A stretch of 64,000 bases of DNA, taken from contig JAVDKL010000001.1 in the NCBI GenBank assembly GCA_030849965.1, positions 3,268,554-3,332,553 of the forward strand. The letters are read 5' to 3'. The position numbers were made by a program, and so were the translations under genes. The notes below the pieces were generated by a model, which worked only from the letters and a program-made list of their open reading frames with translations, was not told the DNA's origin and did no database searches. Positions 53,423 through 63,774 of the stretch are shown piece after piece. Origin of the DNA: Schauerella fraxinea (lineage in GTDB: Bacteria; Pseudomonadota; Gammaproteobacteria; Burkholderiales; Burkholderiaceae_B). Numbering within the stretch: position 1 is the stretch's first letter; each line of letters opens with the position of its first letter.

Positions 53423-53656
53423 TCACGATTTGTTCTTTTCGCGGGCCTGAACGTCGATCGTGTCGTCGGCGACGCGCTGATGCGTGACCGGATCGTGCTT
53501 TGCGTCGGCGTCGCTATTGGCTTCGCGCATGCCGTCTTTGAATCCTTTGACCGCGCCACCGAGATCGCCGCCGACGTTACGCAGCTTTTTGGTGCCAAAA
53601 ATCAGCGCCACGATCACCAGAACGATCAACCAATGCCAAATGCTGAAACTACCCAT
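53423..53656 (-). CDS. tatA: Sec-independent translocase subunit TatA
   Basis: A 77-residue TatA. One membrane helix ([17 protein letters not shown]) is followed by the conserved hinge [14 protein letters not shown] and an amphipathic helix ([12 protein letters not shown]). The rest is charged. TatA polymerises to form the translocation pore. It is the first gene of tatABC, 144 bp downstream of hisE on the same strand. Confidence 0.94.
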   Translation of the reverse strand: MGSFSIWHWLIVLVIVALIFGTKKLRNVGGDLGGAVKGFKDGMREANSDADAKHDPVTHQRVADDTIDVQAREKNKS

Positions 53657-53800
53657 GACGGTTCTCCGTGGATATCATGCGTGGGAGCCGCGACGTTTTA
53701 CTCGAAAACGCGGACCGCCGTTACGGTGGAATTACCAAACATTCTACTCTCGCCACCGGTATGAAGCCGGTGGGTGATTTCCCGACCGGGATACACGATC

Positions 53801-54151
53801 TCAGTCGGGGGTTCTGCGGGCCTTTTCTTCGAGTCCGGAGAGTCCTTCGCGGCGGGCCAGCTCGGCCAACACCGCTTCGGGCCGCAGATTGTAGTGAGTC
53901 AATGCTACGAGACAATGAAACCACAGATCCGCGGTTTCGCTGATGATGCGTTCCGGCACGCCGTCTTTGGCGGCCATCACGAGTTCGGTGCTTTCTTCGC
54001 CGATCTTCTTCAGGAACGAATCTGGACCCTTGGCGAGCAGTCTCGCCACATAAGACGTGGCGGGGTCGCCGCCCTGGTCGGGACGGCGCGTGGCCAGGGT
54101 GTCGGCGACGCGCTTCAGAATATCGTCGCCGTAGGGGCTCAACGTGCTCAT
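53801..54151 (-). CDS. hisE: phosphoribosyl-ATP pyrophosphatase
   Basis: A 116-residue all-helical MazG-like pyrophosphatase. The metal-binding EExxE-type segment is in [20 protein letters not shown] and [14 protein letters not shown]. It catalyses step 2 of histidine synthesis, PR-ATP to PR-AMP. Separate hisI and hisE genes, rather than a fused hisIE, are usual in this group. Its ATG overlaps the hisI stop (ATGA). Confidence 0.94.
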   Translation of the reverse strand: MSTLSPYGDDILKRVADTLATRRPDQGGDPATSYVARLLAKGPDSFLKKIGEESTELVMAAKDGVPERIISETADLWFHCLVALTHYNLRPEAVLAELARREGLSGLEEKARRTPD

Positions 54152-54552
54152 TTGTAGATCAGTTCCGGGTCTTTCAGGACGGGATCGGTGGTTTTCCAGA
54201 CAGCGTTGTCACTTTGGCCGTCGAGACTGCGGAAAAAACAGCTCGCACGTCCCGTGTGACACGCAATGCCACCGATTTGTTCCACCTTGAGCAGAATGAC
54301 GTCGCCGTCACAATCCAGGCGGATGTCGTGCACTTGCTGAACGTGGCCCGACTCTTCGCCCTTGCGCCACAGGCGCTTGCGCGAGCGCGACCAGTACACC
54401 GCACGCCCGGTGGACGCAGTTTCTTCCAGCGCGTCGCGATTCATCCAGGCCACCATCAGGATCTGGCCGTTGCCGGCGTCCTGGGCGATGGCGGGAATCA
54501 GGCCGTCGGCGTCGAAGACGACCTCGGCGATCCAGGGTTGGGTGCTCGACAT
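54148..54552 (-). CDS. hisI: phosphoribosyl-AMP cyclohydrolase
   Basis: A 134-residue His[23 protein letters not shown], read in parts, and the metal-binding DCDGDVILL and [13 protein letters not shown] segments are canonical. It opens the purine ring of PR-AMP, step 3 of the pathway, using zinc and magnesium. It lies one base after hisF and overlaps hisE by 4 bp. Confidence 0.95.
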   Translation of the reverse strand: MSSTQPWIAEVVFDADGLIPAIAQDAGNGQILMVAWMNRDALEETASTGRAVYWSRSRKRLWRKGEESGHVQQVHDIRLDCDGDVILLKVEQIGGIACHTGRASCFFRSLDGQSDNAVWKTTDPVLKDPELIYK

Positions 54553-54553
54553 A

Positions 54554-55369
54554 TCAATCCATCCTTACCGAAATGCCGCGTTCGGCCATGAAGGCTTTGG
54601 CTTCGCGCACGGTGTGGGTGCCGTAGTGAAAAATGCTGGCCGCCAACACGGCGCTGGCGCGGCCGGTGGTCACGCCTTCCGCCAGATGCTCGAGTCCGCC
54701 GACACCGCCCGAGGCGATGACCGGAACCGGCACGGCATCGGATACGGCGCGCGTGAGCGCCAGGTCGAAGCCCGATTTGGTGCCGTCGCGATCCATGCTG
54801 GTGAGCAGGATTTCACCGGCGCCATAGGCGGCCATGCGGCGCGCCCAGGCCACGGCGTCGAGGCCGGTAGCTTTGCGGCCACCGTGCGTGAACACTTCCC
54901 AGTGATCGGGCTCGCCCGGCTTGGAGGTGCGACGGGCGTCGATGGCGACCACGATGCACTGCGAGCCGTGATAGTCGGCTGCGGCGCGCACGAGTTCGGG
55001 ATTGGCAACGGCGGCGCTGTTGATGCTGATCTTGTCGGCGCCGGCGTTGAGCAGGCGTTGGATATCGGACACCTGGCGCACGCCGCCACCCACCGTCAGC
55101 GGAATGAAGATCTGCGAGGCGACGGCTTCGATGATCGGGAGGATCAGGTCGCGGCCATCGCTGGTGGCGGTGATGTCCAGAAACGTCAGCTCGTCGGCGC
55201 CTTGCTCGTTGTACTTGCGCGCAATCTCGATCGGATCGCCGGCATCGACCAGGTTGACGAAATTGACGCCCTTGACCACGCGCCCCGCCGTCACGTCCAG
55301 GCAGGGGATGATGCGGCGGGTGAGGGCGCCGGACGCGGCGGCGCTGACCGCCGGTGCGGCGTTGGTCAT
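54554..55369 (-). CDS. hisF: imidazole glycerol phosphate synthase, cyclase subunit
   Basis: A 271-residue TIM barrel. [18 protein letters not shown] carries the first catalytic Asp, and [16 protein letters not shown] the second; [15 protein letters not shown] is the phosphate loop. With HisH it makes imidazole glycerol phosphate and AICAR. An N-terminal extension of about 14 Ala-rich residues precedes the usual start. Its ATGA overlaps hisA by 4 bp. Confidence 0.95.
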   Translation of the reverse strand: MTNAAPAVSAAASGALTRRIIPCLDVTAGRVVKGVNFVNLVDAGDPIEIARKYNEQGADELTFLDITATSDGRDLILPIIEAVASQIFIPLTVGGGVRQVSDIQRLLNAGADKISINSAAVANPELVRAAADYHGSQCIVVAIDARRTSKPGEPDHWEVFTHGGRKATGLDAVAWARRMAAYGAGEILLTSMDRDGTKSGFDLALTRAVSDAVPVPVIASGGVGGLEHLAEGVTTGRASAVLAASIFHYGTHTVREAKAFMAERGISVRMD

Positions 55370-56109
55370 GATTGGGTCAGCTCGTCGGCGCGCGTTTGCG
55401 CGGCGGCGAAATCGAGCGTGCCTTCGTAGATGCTGCGGCCCAGGATGGCGCCTTCGATGCCTTCTTCGGCCACGGCGCAGAGCGCTTCGATATCTTGCAT
55501 GCCGGCGATACCGCCCGAGGCAAAAATGGGGATACGCACGTGCTGCGCCAGTTTGACGGTGGCTTCGACGTTCACGCCCGACAGCATGCCGTCGCGGCCG
55601 ATGTCGGTATAGATGATGCCTTCGCAGCCGTAGTCTTCGAACTTTCTGGCCAGATCGAGCACGTCGTGGCGGGTGAGCTTGCTCCAGCCGTCGGTGGCGA
55701 CTTTGCCGTCACGCGCGTCCAGGCCAACGATGATGCTGCCGGGAAACGCGCCACAGGCGTCGTGCAGGAAGCCGGGGTTCTTCACGGCGGCCGTGCCGAT
55801 GATGACGTAGGTGATGCCGCTGTCCAGATAGCGCTCGATGGTGTCGAGGTCGCGGATACCGCCGCCGATCTGCACAGGGATGTCGTCGCCCACGGCGTCG
55901 ACGATGGCGCGAATTTGCGCTTCGTTCTTGGGCTTGCCGGCCACGGCGCCGTTCAGGTCGACCAGATGCAAACGGCGGGCGCCGCGCTCAAGCCAGAGCG
56001 AGGCCATCGCGGCAGGGTCTTCGGAGAACACCGTAGCATCTTCCAGGTCACCCTGGCGCAAGCGAACGCAGCGTCCGTCTTTGAGGTCGATGGCGGGGAT
56101 CAGCAGCAT
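55366..56109 (-). CDS. hisA: ProFAR isomerase
   Basis: A 247-residue TIM barrel. [20 protein letters not shown] has the catalytic Asp, [14 protein letters not shown] the second Asp, and [13 protein letters not shown] the phosphate site. It isomerises ProFAR to PRFAR by an Amadori rearrangement. The ATG at 56109 is used; a TTG two codons earlier is possible. It lies between hisH (55 bp upstream) and hisF (4-bp overlap). Confidence 0.95.
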   Translation of the reverse strand: MLLIPAIDLKDGRCVRLRQGDLEDATVFSEDPAAMASLWLERGARRLHLVDLNGAVAGKPKNEAQIRAIVDAVGDDIPVQIGGGIRDLDTIERYLDSGITYVIIGTAAVKNPGFLHDACGAFPGSIIVGLDARDGKVATDGWSKLTRHDVLDLARKFEDYGCEGIIYTDIGRDGMLSGVNVEATVKLAQHVRIPIFASGGIAGMQDIEALCAVAEEGIEGAILGRSIYEGTLDFAAAQTRADELTQS

Positions 56110-56164
56110 GGTCAATAGCGGAGATGAAGAGGAGAAAAAGGAGATGCCGGTCGAGCGGAAATGC

Positions 56165-56860
56165 TCAGGCCGGCTGCCAGTCTACAAAATTACGGTACAG
56201 GCGCAAACCGTGGTCGGCGCTTTTCTCGGGGTGAAACTGGACGGCGAAGATGTTGTCGGCCGCGACCGCGCAGGTAAACAGATAACCATAATCCGATTCG
56301 CCCACGGTCAGGGCGGGGTCGGTGGGCGCGGCGTAGTAGCTGTGCACGAAGTAGAAATGCGTGTTGTCTGGAATGCCTTCCCACAGCGGGTGGGCGCGGG
56401 TTTGCCGCACGCGGTTCCAGCCCATGTGCGGCACCTTCAGACGTTCGTCCACGGCGTCGGGCGTGCCCGTGCCGGTGCTCAACGCGATGTTGTCGGCGAG
56501 CAGACGGGAGGCGAATTGCGGGCCGTCGAAGCGGCGCACCACGCCGGGGAAAATGCCGAGGCAGGCGGTATCGCCTTCTTCGCTGGCGTCGAACAGCATT
56601 TGCTCGCCCACGCACACACCCAGCAGCGGCTTGTTGCGCGCGGCCTGGGTCACGGCGTCGCGCAGGCCCGATTCATTGAGCGTGCGCATGCAATCGGCCA
56701 TGGCGCCTTGTCCGGGAAACACCACGCGGTCGGCCGCAAGTATGCCTTCGGGGTCATTGCAGATCTGGATGTCGGCATCGGGCGCGGCGGCGCGCAACGC
56801 GCGGGCCACCGAGTGAAAGTTGCCCATGCCGTAGTCGACGATGGCAATTGAATTGCTCAC
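56165..56860 (-). CDS. hisH: imidazole glycerol phosphate synthase, glutaminase subunit
   Basis: A 231-residue class I glutamine amidotransferase. The nucleophile is Cys83 in [11 protein letters not shown], and the His-Glu pair is in [13 protein letters not shown]. It releases ammonia from glutamine for HisF. The start is a GTG at 56860 whose GTGA overlaps the hisB stop by 4 bp; the longer frame to 56959 runs inside hisB and is rejected. Confidence 0.93.
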   Translation of the reverse strand: MSNSIAIVDYGMGNFHSVARALRAAAPDADIQICNDPEGILAADRVVFPGQGAMADCMRTLNESGLRDAVTQAARNKPLLGVCVGEQMLFDASEEGDTACLGIFPGVVRRFDGPQFASRLLADNIALSTGTGTPDAVDERLKVPHMGWNRVRQTRAHPLWEGIPDNTHFYFVHSYYAAPTDPALTVGESDYGYLFTCAVAADNIFAVQFHPEKSADHGLRLYRNFVDWQPA

Positions 56861-57444
56861 AGCACACCCTTGGTCGAGGGAATGACGCCTTCGCTGCGCG
56901 AGTCGAATTCGACCGCCATGCGCAAGGCGCGGCCACAGGCCTTGAACACCGTTTCGCACTGGTGATGGGCATTGATGCCGCGCAGGTTGTCGATGTGCAT
57001 CGTGATGCCGGCGTGATTGACCAGACCCTGGAAAAACTCGCGGGTGAGGTCGACGTCGAACGTGCCGATGCGGGCACGTGTGAACGGCACGTGAAATTCC
57101 AGTCCCGGACGACCCGAGAAATCGATGACCACGCGCGACAGCGCTTCGTCCAGCGGCACATAGGCGTGGCCGTAGCGGCGCAGTCCGGCCTTGTTGCCGA
57201 CGGCCTGGGCGATCGCCTGGCCCAACGTGATGCCGACGTCTTCCACCGTGTGATGATCGTCGATATGCAGGTCGCCCACCGCCTTGATGTCCAGATCGAT
57301 CAAGCCGTGACGGGCGATCTGATCCAGCATGTGATCCAGGAACGGGACACCCGTGTCGATCTGTTGACGGCCGGTGCCGTCAAGGTTGATCGCGACGCGG
57401 ATCTGGGTCTCGTTGGTGTTGCGGGTAATTTCTGCGGTACGCAT
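56857..57444 (-). CDS. hisB: imidazoleglycerol-phosphate dehydratase
   Basis: A 195-residue monofunctional HisB. Manganese-binding repeats are visible as [27 protein letters not shown] and later [14 protein letters not shown]. It dehydrates IGP to imidazole-acetol phosphate. It lacks the phosphatase half found in E. coli HisB, so histidinol-phosphatase must be encoded elsewhere; none is in this window. Confidence 0.95.
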   Translation of the reverse strand: MRTAEITRNTNETQIRVAINLDGTGRQQIDTGVPFLDHMLDQIARHGLIDLDIKAVGDLHIDDHHTVEDVGITLGQAIAQAVGNKAGLRRYGHAYVPLDEALSRVVIDFSGRPGLEFHVPFTRARIGTFDVDLTREFFQGLVNHAGITMHIDNLRGINAHHQCETVFKACGRALRMAVEFDSRSEGVIPSTKGVL

Positions 57445-57445
57445 G

Positions 57446-58540
57446 TCAGGCTTTCAGGAGGTCTTTCAGGGCCGCCAGCAGGGCGGCATTTTCGTCAGGG
57501 GTGCCGATCGAAATACGCAGGCAATCGGCAAGGAGCGGATGCGAATGCCCGAAGTTTCGCACAAGTATGCGACGCTCTTTCAAGCTGCGGTGGATCGTAT
57601 TGCCATCCAGTGTGCCGGAAAAGCGCACCAGAAGAAAGTTGCCGGCCGACGGATACACCGTGGTGCCGGGCAGGGCGGCAAGCGCCTCGGCCAGCGGCGC
57701 ACGGTCTGCGCGCATCTGGGCGGCCTGGGCGTCGAGCACCGCCTTGTGTTTGAGCACCACGTGCAGTACGGCTTGGGTGAGCACGCCGATGTTGTACGGC
57801 GGGCGGATCTTGTCGAACGCGCCGATCCACGCCGCGTCGCCCGCCACATAGCCGAAGCGCAGGCCTGCCAGGCCGATCTTGGACACCGTGCGCATGACGA
57901 CGACGTTGTCGAAGTCGAGCACTTGCGGCATCCAGGTATGGTCGGTAAACGGTTGATAGGCCTCGTCGATCACGACCAGCCCCGGGGCAGCCGCGATGAT
58001 GGCAGCCACGTCGGTGGGCGCCCAACTGCCGCCTGTGGGATTGTTGGGCATGGCCAAAAACACGACCTTGGGGCGGTGCGTGGCGATGGCGTCCAGCATG
58101 GCCGCCAGGTCGAGCGTGAGATCGGCCTTCAGCGGCACACCCACATAGCGGGCATGATCGAAGCGCGCGGCCATCTCGAAATAGACGAACGAGGGCGCCG
58201 GAGACAGCACCACGTCGCCTGGCTCGCAGCAGGCCTGCACGATCAGATGGATCAATTCGTCCGACCCGTTGCCGCACATCACGCTGGCGGCCTCGGGAAT
58301 GCCGAAGGCCGCGCGCAATCGGGCATGCAGCGCCGTCAGGTCGCCGCCGGGGTAGCGGTTGAGCGCCGCGTCGCGAGCGGCCTGTGCGATCTCGTCACGC
58401 ACGTGATCCGGCAGCGGATACGGGCACTCCATCGCGTCGAGCTTGATCGCATCCAGACTATGGCCGACCGGATAGGCGGTCATGGCCTGGATGTCGGCGC
58501 GGATCGTTGCGGCGACCTGCGTCGCGCGCGCGGCGGTCAT
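57446..58540 (-). CDS. hisC: histidinol-phosphate aminotransferase
   Basis: A 364-residue class I/II PLP aminotransferase. The PLP lysine is in [17 protein letters not shown], and MPNNPTGG and IDEAYQPF are the cofactor-binding segments. It converts imidazole-acetol phosphate to histidinol phosphate with glutamate. Its ATGA overlaps the hisD stop by 4 bp, and hisB follows by 1 bp. Confidence 0.94.
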   Translation of the reverse strand: MTAARATQVAATIRADIQAMTAYPVGHSLDAIKLDAMECPYPLPDHVRDEIAQAARDAALNRYPGGDLTALHARLRAAFGIPEAASVMCGNGSDELIHLIVQACCEPGDVVLSPAPSFVYFEMAARFDHARYVGVPLKADLTLDLAAMLDAIATHRPKVVFLAMPNNPTGGSWAPTDVAAIIAAAPGLVVIDEAYQPFTDHTWMPQVLDFDNVVVMRTVSKIGLAGLRFGYVAGDAAWIGAFDKIRPPYNIGVLTQAVLHVVLKHKAVLDAQAAQMRADRAPLAEALAALPGTTVYPSAGNFLLVRFSGTLDGNTIHRSLKERRILVRNFGHSHPLLADCLRISIGTPDENAALLAALKDLLKA

Positions 58541-59841
58541 GGCTTGTCGAGCCGGAACTCGGCGCTGGCCGCGTGGGCTTGCAGGCCTTCGCCGTAAGCG
58601 AGTTCGGCGGCGATGCGGCCCAATGTTTGCGCGCCGGCTTGCGACACCTGGATCAGGCTCGAACGCTTCTGGAAGTCATACACGCCCAGCGGCGACGAAA
58701 AACGCGCGGTGCGCGAGGTGGGCAGCACGTGGTTGGGGCCGGCACAGTAGTCGCCCAGCGCTTCGGAGCTGAAGCGGCCCATGAAGATGGCGCCGGCGTG
58801 ACGAATGCGTGCCGCCCAGACTTCGGGCGCTTCGGTGGAGATTTCCAAGTGCTCGGGGGCGATGTGGTTGGCGATGTCGCAGGCTTCCTGCAGATCGCGC
58901 ACGAGGATCAAGGCGCCCCGGTTGGCCAGGCTCACGCGCAGGATATCGGCGCGCGGCATCGTGGGCAGCAGCCGTTCGATGGCGGCGTGTACGTCTTCGA
59001 GGAAGGCCGCGTCCGGGCACAGCAGGATGGATTGCGCCAGTTCGTCGTGCTCGGCCTGCGAGAACAGATCCATCGCAATCCAGTCGGCGGGCGTTTTGCC
59101 GTCGCAGATGATCAGGATTTCGCTGGGGCCGGCAATCATGTCGATGCCGACCGTACCGAAAACGCGGCGCTTTGCGGCGGCCACATAGGCATTGCCGGGG
59201 CCGACGATCTTGTCCACAGCCGCCAGGGTTTCGGTACCGTACGCCAAGGCGCCTACCGCTTGCGCGCCGCCCACGGCAAACACGCGGTCTACGCCGGCAA
59301 TGGCGGCGGCAGCCAGCACGATGGGGTTGCGCGTGCCGTCGGGCGTGGGGGTGACCATGATCAGTTCGGCCACGCCGGCCACCTTGGCGGGAATGGCGTT
59401 CATCAGCACGGACGACGGATAAGCGGCCTTGCCGCCCGGCACGTACAGGCCCACGCGATCCAGCGGCGTGATCTGCTGGCCCAGCATCGTGCCGTCGGCC
59501 TCGGTGTAGGTCCAGGTTTCGCTGCGCTGACGCTCGTGATAGATGCGTACGCGTTCGGCGGCCGCTTCCAGCGCGTTGCGTTGCGCGGTGGGCAGGGCGG
59601 CGAGCGCGGCATGCCAATCGGCGCGCGGAATCTCGAGGTCGTCGATGCTCGCGGCCGTCATGCGGTCGAAGCGGTTGGTGTATTCGATCAGCGCGGCATT
59701 GCCGCGGCGGCGCACGTCGGCCAGGATGTCGGCCGCCGCGCGGTCGATGGACTCGTCCTGCTCGGCTTCGAAAGCCAGCAAGCGGGACAGTTGGGGCGCG
59801 AAGTCGGCATCGCGCGAGTCGAGACGTTGGATCAGATCCAT
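58537..59841 (-). CDS. hisD: histidinol dehydrogenase
   Basis: A 434-residue His[21 protein letters not shown] and [16 protein letters not shown] are family signatures containing zinc and substrate residues; [14 protein letters not shown] lies near the end. It oxidises histidinol to histidine in two NAD-dependent steps, the last of the pathway. It lies 14 bp downstream of hisG and overlaps hisC. Confidence 0.95.
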   Translation of the reverse strand: MDLIQRLDSRDADFAPQLSRLLAFEAEQDESIDRAAADILADVRRRGNAALIEYTNRFDRMTAASIDDLEIPRADWHAALAALPTAQRNALEAAAERVRIYHERQRSETWTYTEADGTMLGQQITPLDRVGLYVPGGKAAYPSSVLMNAIPAKVAGVAELIMVTPTPDGTRNPIVLAAAAIAGVDRVFAVGGAQAVGALAYGTETLAAVDKIVGPGNAYVAAAKRRVFGTVGIDMIAGPSEILIICDGKTPADWIAMDLFSQAEHDELAQSILLCPDAAFLEDVHAAIERLLPTMPRADILRVSLANRGALILVRDLQEACDIANHIAPEHLEISTEAPEVWAARIRHAGAIFMGRFSSEALGDYCAGPNHVLPTSRTARFSSPLGVYDFQKRSSLIQVSQAGAQTLGRIAAELAYGEGLQAHAASAEFRLDKP

Positions 59842-59855
59842 GATGTCGGCAGGAA

Positions 59856-60533
59856 TCAGGCGCTAGCGCGCGCGAAGGCGTCCAGCAAGGGTTGCAGGCG
59901 GGCGCCTCGGGTTTTGAGGGCGGCCTGATTGACGATGAGGCGGGAAGAGATCGGCATGATGTCCTCGACCGCCACAAGATTATTGGCGCGCAGCGTATTG
60001 CCCGTGGAGACCAGATCGACGATGGCGTCGGCCAGGCCCACGAGCGGGGCGAGCTCCATCGACCCATACAGCTTGATCAGATCGACGTGCACGCCCTTGG
60101 CGGCAAAGTGCTCTCGCGCGGCCTGTACATATTTGGTGGCCACGCGCAGGCGAGCGCCCTGGTGCACAGCGGCGCGATAGTCGAACCCCTCGCGCACGGC
60201 GACCGCCAGGCGGCACTTGGCGATATTGAGGTCGATCGGTTGATACAAGCCACCGGGATGCTCGGCGCTATGTTCGATCAGCACGTCCTTGCCGGCGATG
60301 CCCAGATCGGCCGCGCCGTATTGCACATACGTGGGCACGTCGGACGCACGCACGATGATCAGGCGCAGGCCGGGATCGGTCGTGGGCAGGATCAGCTTGC
60401 GCGACTGCTCGGGGTTTTCGGGCACTTCGATACCGGCGGCCGCGAGAAGCGGCAGCGTTTCTTCGAAGATCCGTCCTTTGGACAGCGCCAGCGTCAGCGG
60501 CTTTTGCGCAGCCTGTTCTGGGGTCTGGGTCAT
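59856..60533 (-). CDS. hisG: ATP phosphoribosyltransferase, short form
   Basis: A 225-residue HisG of the short type: a periplasmic-binding-protein-like catalytic fold with [18 protein letters not shown] and the PRPP loop region [15 protein letters not shown]. It lacks the C-terminal regulatory domain (about 70-80 residues) of long HisG. Short HisG needs the HisZ partner for activity and histidine feedback; hisZ is not in this window. It begins the histidine pathway from ATP and PRPP. Its ATGA overlaps murA by 4 bp. Confidence 0.95.
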   Translation of the reverse strand: MTQTPEQAAQKPLTLALSKGRIFEETLPLLAAAGIEVPENPEQSRKLILPTTDPGLRLIIVRASDVPTYVQYGAADLGIAGKDVLIEHSAEHPGGLYQPIDLNIAKCRLAVAVREGFDYRAAVHQGARLRVATKYVQAAREHFAAKGVHVDLIKLYGSMELAPLVGLADAIVDLVSTGNTLRANNLVAVEDIMPISSRLIVNQAALKTRGARLQPLLDAFARASA

Positions 60534-61798
60534 GCGGCCTCCGTCTGCGCCACGCGTTGAATGTTCGCGCCCAAGGCGCTGAGTTTGACTTCCATGCGCT
60601 CGTAGCCACGATCCAGGTGATAGATGCGTTCGACCACGGTGTCGCCTTCGGCAGCCAGACCGGCGATGATCAGGCTGGCCGACGCGCGCAGGTCGGTGGC
60701 CATCACGGTCGCGCCCGACAGCCGGGGCACGCCCGTTACCACAGCCGTGTGGCCGTCGATCTCGATCTTGGCGCCCAGGCGTTGCAGTTCCTGCACGTGC
60801 ATGTAGCGGTTTTCAAAAATGTTCTCGACGATCACGGCCGTGCCTTCGGCCACGGCATTCAGCGCCATGACCTGGGCCTGCATATCTGTGGCGAAACCCG
60901 GATATTCGCGGGTGCGAAAACCCACGGCGCGCGACCGGCCTTGCATGGCGCCGCGAATCCAGTCGTCGCCGCACTCGATGGTGAGGCCGGCTTCGATAAG
61001 CTTGTCGAGCGTGGCGCCCATGTGGGTGGGATTGACGTTGCGCAGCATGATGTCGCCGCCGGTGGCGCCTACGGCGCACAGGAAGGTGCCGGCTTCGATG
61101 CGGTCGGGAATCACGCGGTGTGTGGCGCCGTGCAGGCGTTCCACACCATCGATCACGATGCGGTCGGTGCCGTGTCCGGAGATCTTGGCGCCCATCTTGA
61201 TCAGCAATTCGGCCAGGTCGACGATTTCGGGCTCGCTGGCGGCGTTTTCAAGCACGGTGCGTCCTTCGGCCAGCGTGGCCGCCATCAGCAGGTTTTCGGT
61301 GCCGGTCACGGTCACCATGTCGGTGCGCACCGAAGCGCCCTTCAGGCGTTTGGCGCGCGCGATCACGAAACCGTGTTCGATCGTGATCTCGGCACCCAGC
61401 GCGGCCAGTCCCTTGATGTGCTGGTCGACGGGGCGTTGGCCGATGGCGCAGCCGCCCGGCAGGCTCACGCGGGCCTCGCCGAAGCGCGCCAGAAGCGGAC
61501 CCAGCACCAGAATCGACGCGCGCATCGTCTTCACGAGGTCGTACGGCGCTTCGAGGTTATCGATCGACGGCGCACTGATCTCGATCGTGCCGCATGTGGC
61601 GCGTTCGGCGCGCGCGCCCATGCGGGTGAGCAGCTTGAGCGTGGTGCCGATATCGCGCAGCTCGGGCACGTTGGTGAGCGTGACGGTATCTGCCGTGAGC
61701 AATCCGGCGCACAGGATCGGCAGCGCCGCATTCTTGGCGCCGGATACGGTCACTTCACCGCGCAGCGCATTGCCGCCGGTCAGGGTGAGCTTATCCAT
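60530..61798 (-). CDS. murA: UDP-N-acetylglucosamine 1-carboxyvinyltransferase
   Basis: A 422-residue EPSP-synthase-like enzyme. The PEP-attacking Cys117 is in [15 protein letters not shown], the fosfomycin target. [11 protein letters not shown] is the N-terminal substrate loop, and [19 protein letters not shown] is near the end. It transfers enolpyruvate to UDP-GlcNAc, the first committed step of peptidoglycan synthesis. It overlaps ibaG by 1 bp and hisG by 4 bp. Confidence 0.96.
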   Translation of the reverse strand: MDKLTLTGGNALRGEVTVSGAKNAALPILCAGLLTADTVTLTNVPELRDIGTTLKLLTRMGARAERATCGTIEISAPSIDNLEAPYDLVKTMRASILVLGPLLARFGEARVSLPGGCAIGQRPVDQHIKGLAALGAEITIEHGFVIARAKRLKGASVRTDMVTVTGTENLLMAATLAEGRTVLENAASEPEIVDLAELLIKMGAKISGHGTDRIVIDGVERLHGATHRVIPDRIEAGTFLCAVGATGGDIMLRNVNPTHMGATLDKLIEAGLTIECGDDWIRGAMQGRSRAVGFRTREYPGFATDMQAQVMALNAVAEGTAVIVENIFENRYMHVQELQRLGAKIEIDGHTAVVTGVPRLSGATVMATDLRASASLIIAGLAAEGDTVVERIYHLDRGYERMEVKLSALGANIQRVAQTEAA

Positions 61799-62040
61799 CA
61801 GCGGCCGGCCTCGTACTCCGCAGGCGTGAGCGTACGCATCGACAGCGCATGGATTTCGGCCTTCATGCGATCGCCCAATGCTGCGTAGACCAATTGATGG
61901 CGGGCGATCGGACGCTTGCCTTCAAAGGCTGGGCTGACGATGACCGCGTCGAAATGCGAGCCGTCGCCTTGCACGTCGATGTGGTCGCAGGGCAGATGAT
62001 CGGCAATGTACTGGCGGACTTGCTCGGGGGTGGGCAGCAT
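61798..62040 (-). CDS. ibaG: BolA-family protein (IbaG-like)
   Basis: An 80-residue BolA-fold protein. [28 protein letters not shown], read in parts, holds the conserved His used for [2Fe-2S] sharing with monothiol glutaredoxins. The place beside murA and the mla genes matches IbaG of other proteobacteria, linked to acid stress and iron-sulfur handling. It starts 5 bp after the ABC permease stop. Confidence 0.92.
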   Translation of the reverse strand: MLPTPEQVRQYIADHLPCDHIDVQGDGSHFDAVIVSPAFEGKRPIARHQLVYAALGDRMKAEIHALSMRTLTPAEYEAGR

Positions 62041-62045
62041 GCGCG

Positions 62046-62858
62046 TCAGCTCCTCAATTTATAGCCACTGGCCAAGAGGCGCAGCGTGGCGAAAGACAAG
62101 ACGATGAAGACGGCGGTCACCACGGCGAGACTGCGCCAGGGCGACACATCGGATACGGAGAAGAAGCCGTAGCGGAAACCGTCGATCGTGTAGAAAATGG
62201 GGTTGTAGTGCGACACCGCCTGCCAGAATGCCGGCAGCGTGTGAATCGAATAGAAGACGCCCGACAGAAAGGTCGCCGGCATGATCAGGAAGTTCTGGAA
62301 CGCGGCCAGTTGGTCGAACTTCTCGCTCCACAACCCGGCCAGCAGCCCCAGCACGGCCATGATGCCGCACGACATGATGGCGAACGCGATGATCCAGCCC
62401 GGATTGGCGGGCGGCAGCGTGACGAAGAACAGCGCCACGGCCCACACGCACAGGCCCACGGCCAAGCCACGGACGACACCCGCCAGCACGTAGGCAGAGA
62501 AGATCTCGCGGTGCGACAACGGCGGCAGCAACATGAACACCAGGTTGCCGGTGATGCGGCTCTGAATGAGCGACGACGATGGATTGGAGAATGCGTTTTG
62601 CAGCATGCTCATCATCATCAGGCCGGGGATGAGGAAGGAGGTATAAGGCACCGAGCCGTACACCTGGACGCGATCCTGCAGCACCTGCGCGAAGATCATC
62701 AGATACAGCAGCGCCGTGATGACGGGCGCGGCGATCGTCTGAAAACTTACCTTCCAGAAGCGCAGCAATTCCTTGCGCAGCAACGTGGGAAAGCCCGAAC
62801 CCATATCGGTGCGAGGTTCGATGATGGAGCGATCGGCGGGGGCGAGGGGCGCTTTCAC
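62046..62858 (-). CDS. ABC-2-type transporter permease
   Basis: A 270-residue permease with six membrane spans and the ABC-2 pattern (FLIPGLMMMSMLQNAFSNPS near the first cytoplasmic loop, and LSGVFYSIHTLPAFWQAVSH late). It forms an exporter with the adjacent ATPase, similar to the YadH/YadG pair. The substrate is unknown, though its position beside mla and murA suggests an envelope lipid or glycan. The start is a GTG at 62858 overlapping the ATPase stop by 4 bp. Confidence 0.9.
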   Translation of the reverse strand: MKAPLAPADRSIIEPRTDMGSGFPTLLRKELLRFWKVSFQTIAAPVITALLYLMIFAQVLQDRVQVYGSVPYTSFLIPGLMMMSMLQNAFSNPSSSLIQSRITGNLVFMLLPPLSHREIFSAYVLAGVVRGLAVGLCVWAVALFFVTLPPANPGWIIAFAIMSCGIMAVLGLLAGLWSEKFDQLAAFQNFLIMPATFLSGVFYSIHTLPAFWQAVSHYNPIFYTIDGFRYGFFSVSDVSPWRSLAVVTAVFIVLSFATLRLLASGYKLRS

Positions 62859-63652
62859 AGGGCCACCTCCGCCAGATCGGTTTCGTCGCGGCGCATGATG
62901 CGCACGAAGGCATCTTCGAGATCTTCACCGCCGAACTGATCCACCAGCCCCTGCGTGGTATCGAGCGCAACGATGCGGCCACGTTTGAGCATGGCGATGC
63001 GATTACAGAGTGCCTCGGCTTCTTCGAGATAGTGCGTGGTGAGCACGATGGTATGGCCAGCTTTATTCAGGCGGGAAATGAATTCCCAGAGCGTGCGGCG
63101 CAGATCGACGTCGACGCCGGCGGTGGGCTCGTCCAGCACAATCACCGGAGGACGGTGCACGAGTGCCTGGGCGACCAGCACGCGGCGCTTCATGCCGCCC
63201 GACAGCGCCCGCATATTGGTATCGGCCTTATCGGACAGGCCCAGATTGAACAGGATCTCGTCGATCCAGTCGTCGTTTTTGCGCAGGCCGAAGTAGCCCG
63301 ACTGGATGCGCAGCGTTTCGCGCACCGAGAAAAACGGGTCGTACACCAGCTCTTGCGGCACCACGCCCAGCGAACGGCGCGCCATCCGGTAGTCGGACAC
63401 GACGTCGTAGCCGCACACGCTGGCGGTACCCTTGGTGGCGGCCGCCAAGCCTGCCAGCACCGAAATCATTGTGGTCTTGCCGGCGCCGTTGGGCCCCAGC
63501 AAGCCGAAGAACTCACCGTGTTCAACCGAAAGGCTGACATCGTTGAGTGCGGTAAAGCCAGGGGCGGGACGTTTGCCCAAAATGCTGCGCCAACCCACGG
63601 AACGGGGGGCATAGGTTTTGGAGACGTGATCGAGACGGACGGCGGGGGACAT
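62855..63652 (-). CDS. ABC transporter ATP-binding protein
   Basis: A 265-residue ABC ATPase. Walker A is GLLGPNGAGKTTMIS, the signature is ALSGGMKRRVLVAQAL, and Walker B is VIVLDEPTAGVD. It has the ABC-2/CcmA-like layout and powers the permease encoded just downstream (YadG-like). It is the first gene after mlaC on this strand, 122 bp away, with its own likely promoter in that gap. Confidence 0.93.
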   Translation of the reverse strand: MSPAVRLDHVSKTYAPRSVGWRSILGKRPAPGFTALNDVSLSVEHGEFFGLLGPNGAGKTTMISVLAGLAAATKGTASVCGYDVVSDYRMARRSLGVVPQELVYDPFFSVRETLRIQSGYFGLRKNDDWIDEILFNLGLSDKADTNMRALSGGMKRRVLVAQALVHRPPVIVLDEPTAGVDVDLRRTLWEFISRLNKAGHTIVLTTHYLEEAEALCNRIAMLKRGRIVALDTTQGLVDQFGGEDLEDAFVRIMRRDETDLAEVAL

Positions 63653-63670
63653 AGGGCGGGGATGGGGGCC

Positions 63671-63700
63671 GCTCCGAGTCGGAGCGAATTGACGATTATA
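63671..63700 (-). promoter_or_regulatory. likely promoter with an adjacent palindrome before the ABC genes
   Basis: On the minus strand a perfect TATAAT lies at 63700-63695 without a clear -35. Just downstream, GCTCCGA and TCGGAGC form a 15-bp palindrome (63671-63685) with one central base, between the probable start site and the ATG at 63652. It could be an operator or a leader hairpin. Confidence 0.45.
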
Positions 63701-63774
63701 GAGCGCCGGCCAACCAAAGCCCTAAAGTCGGGATGTGAAGGCGGCGGGACGCACGCGCCCGCCGCCGAACCGCA

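Noticed and set aside
56581-56620. GVCVGEQ around the HisH nucleophile as a broken active site (E. coli type has GICLGMQ)
   Set aside because: The Cys, the following Gly and the His-Glu pair are intact; the Val/Glu changes are tolerated variation in this enzyme group.
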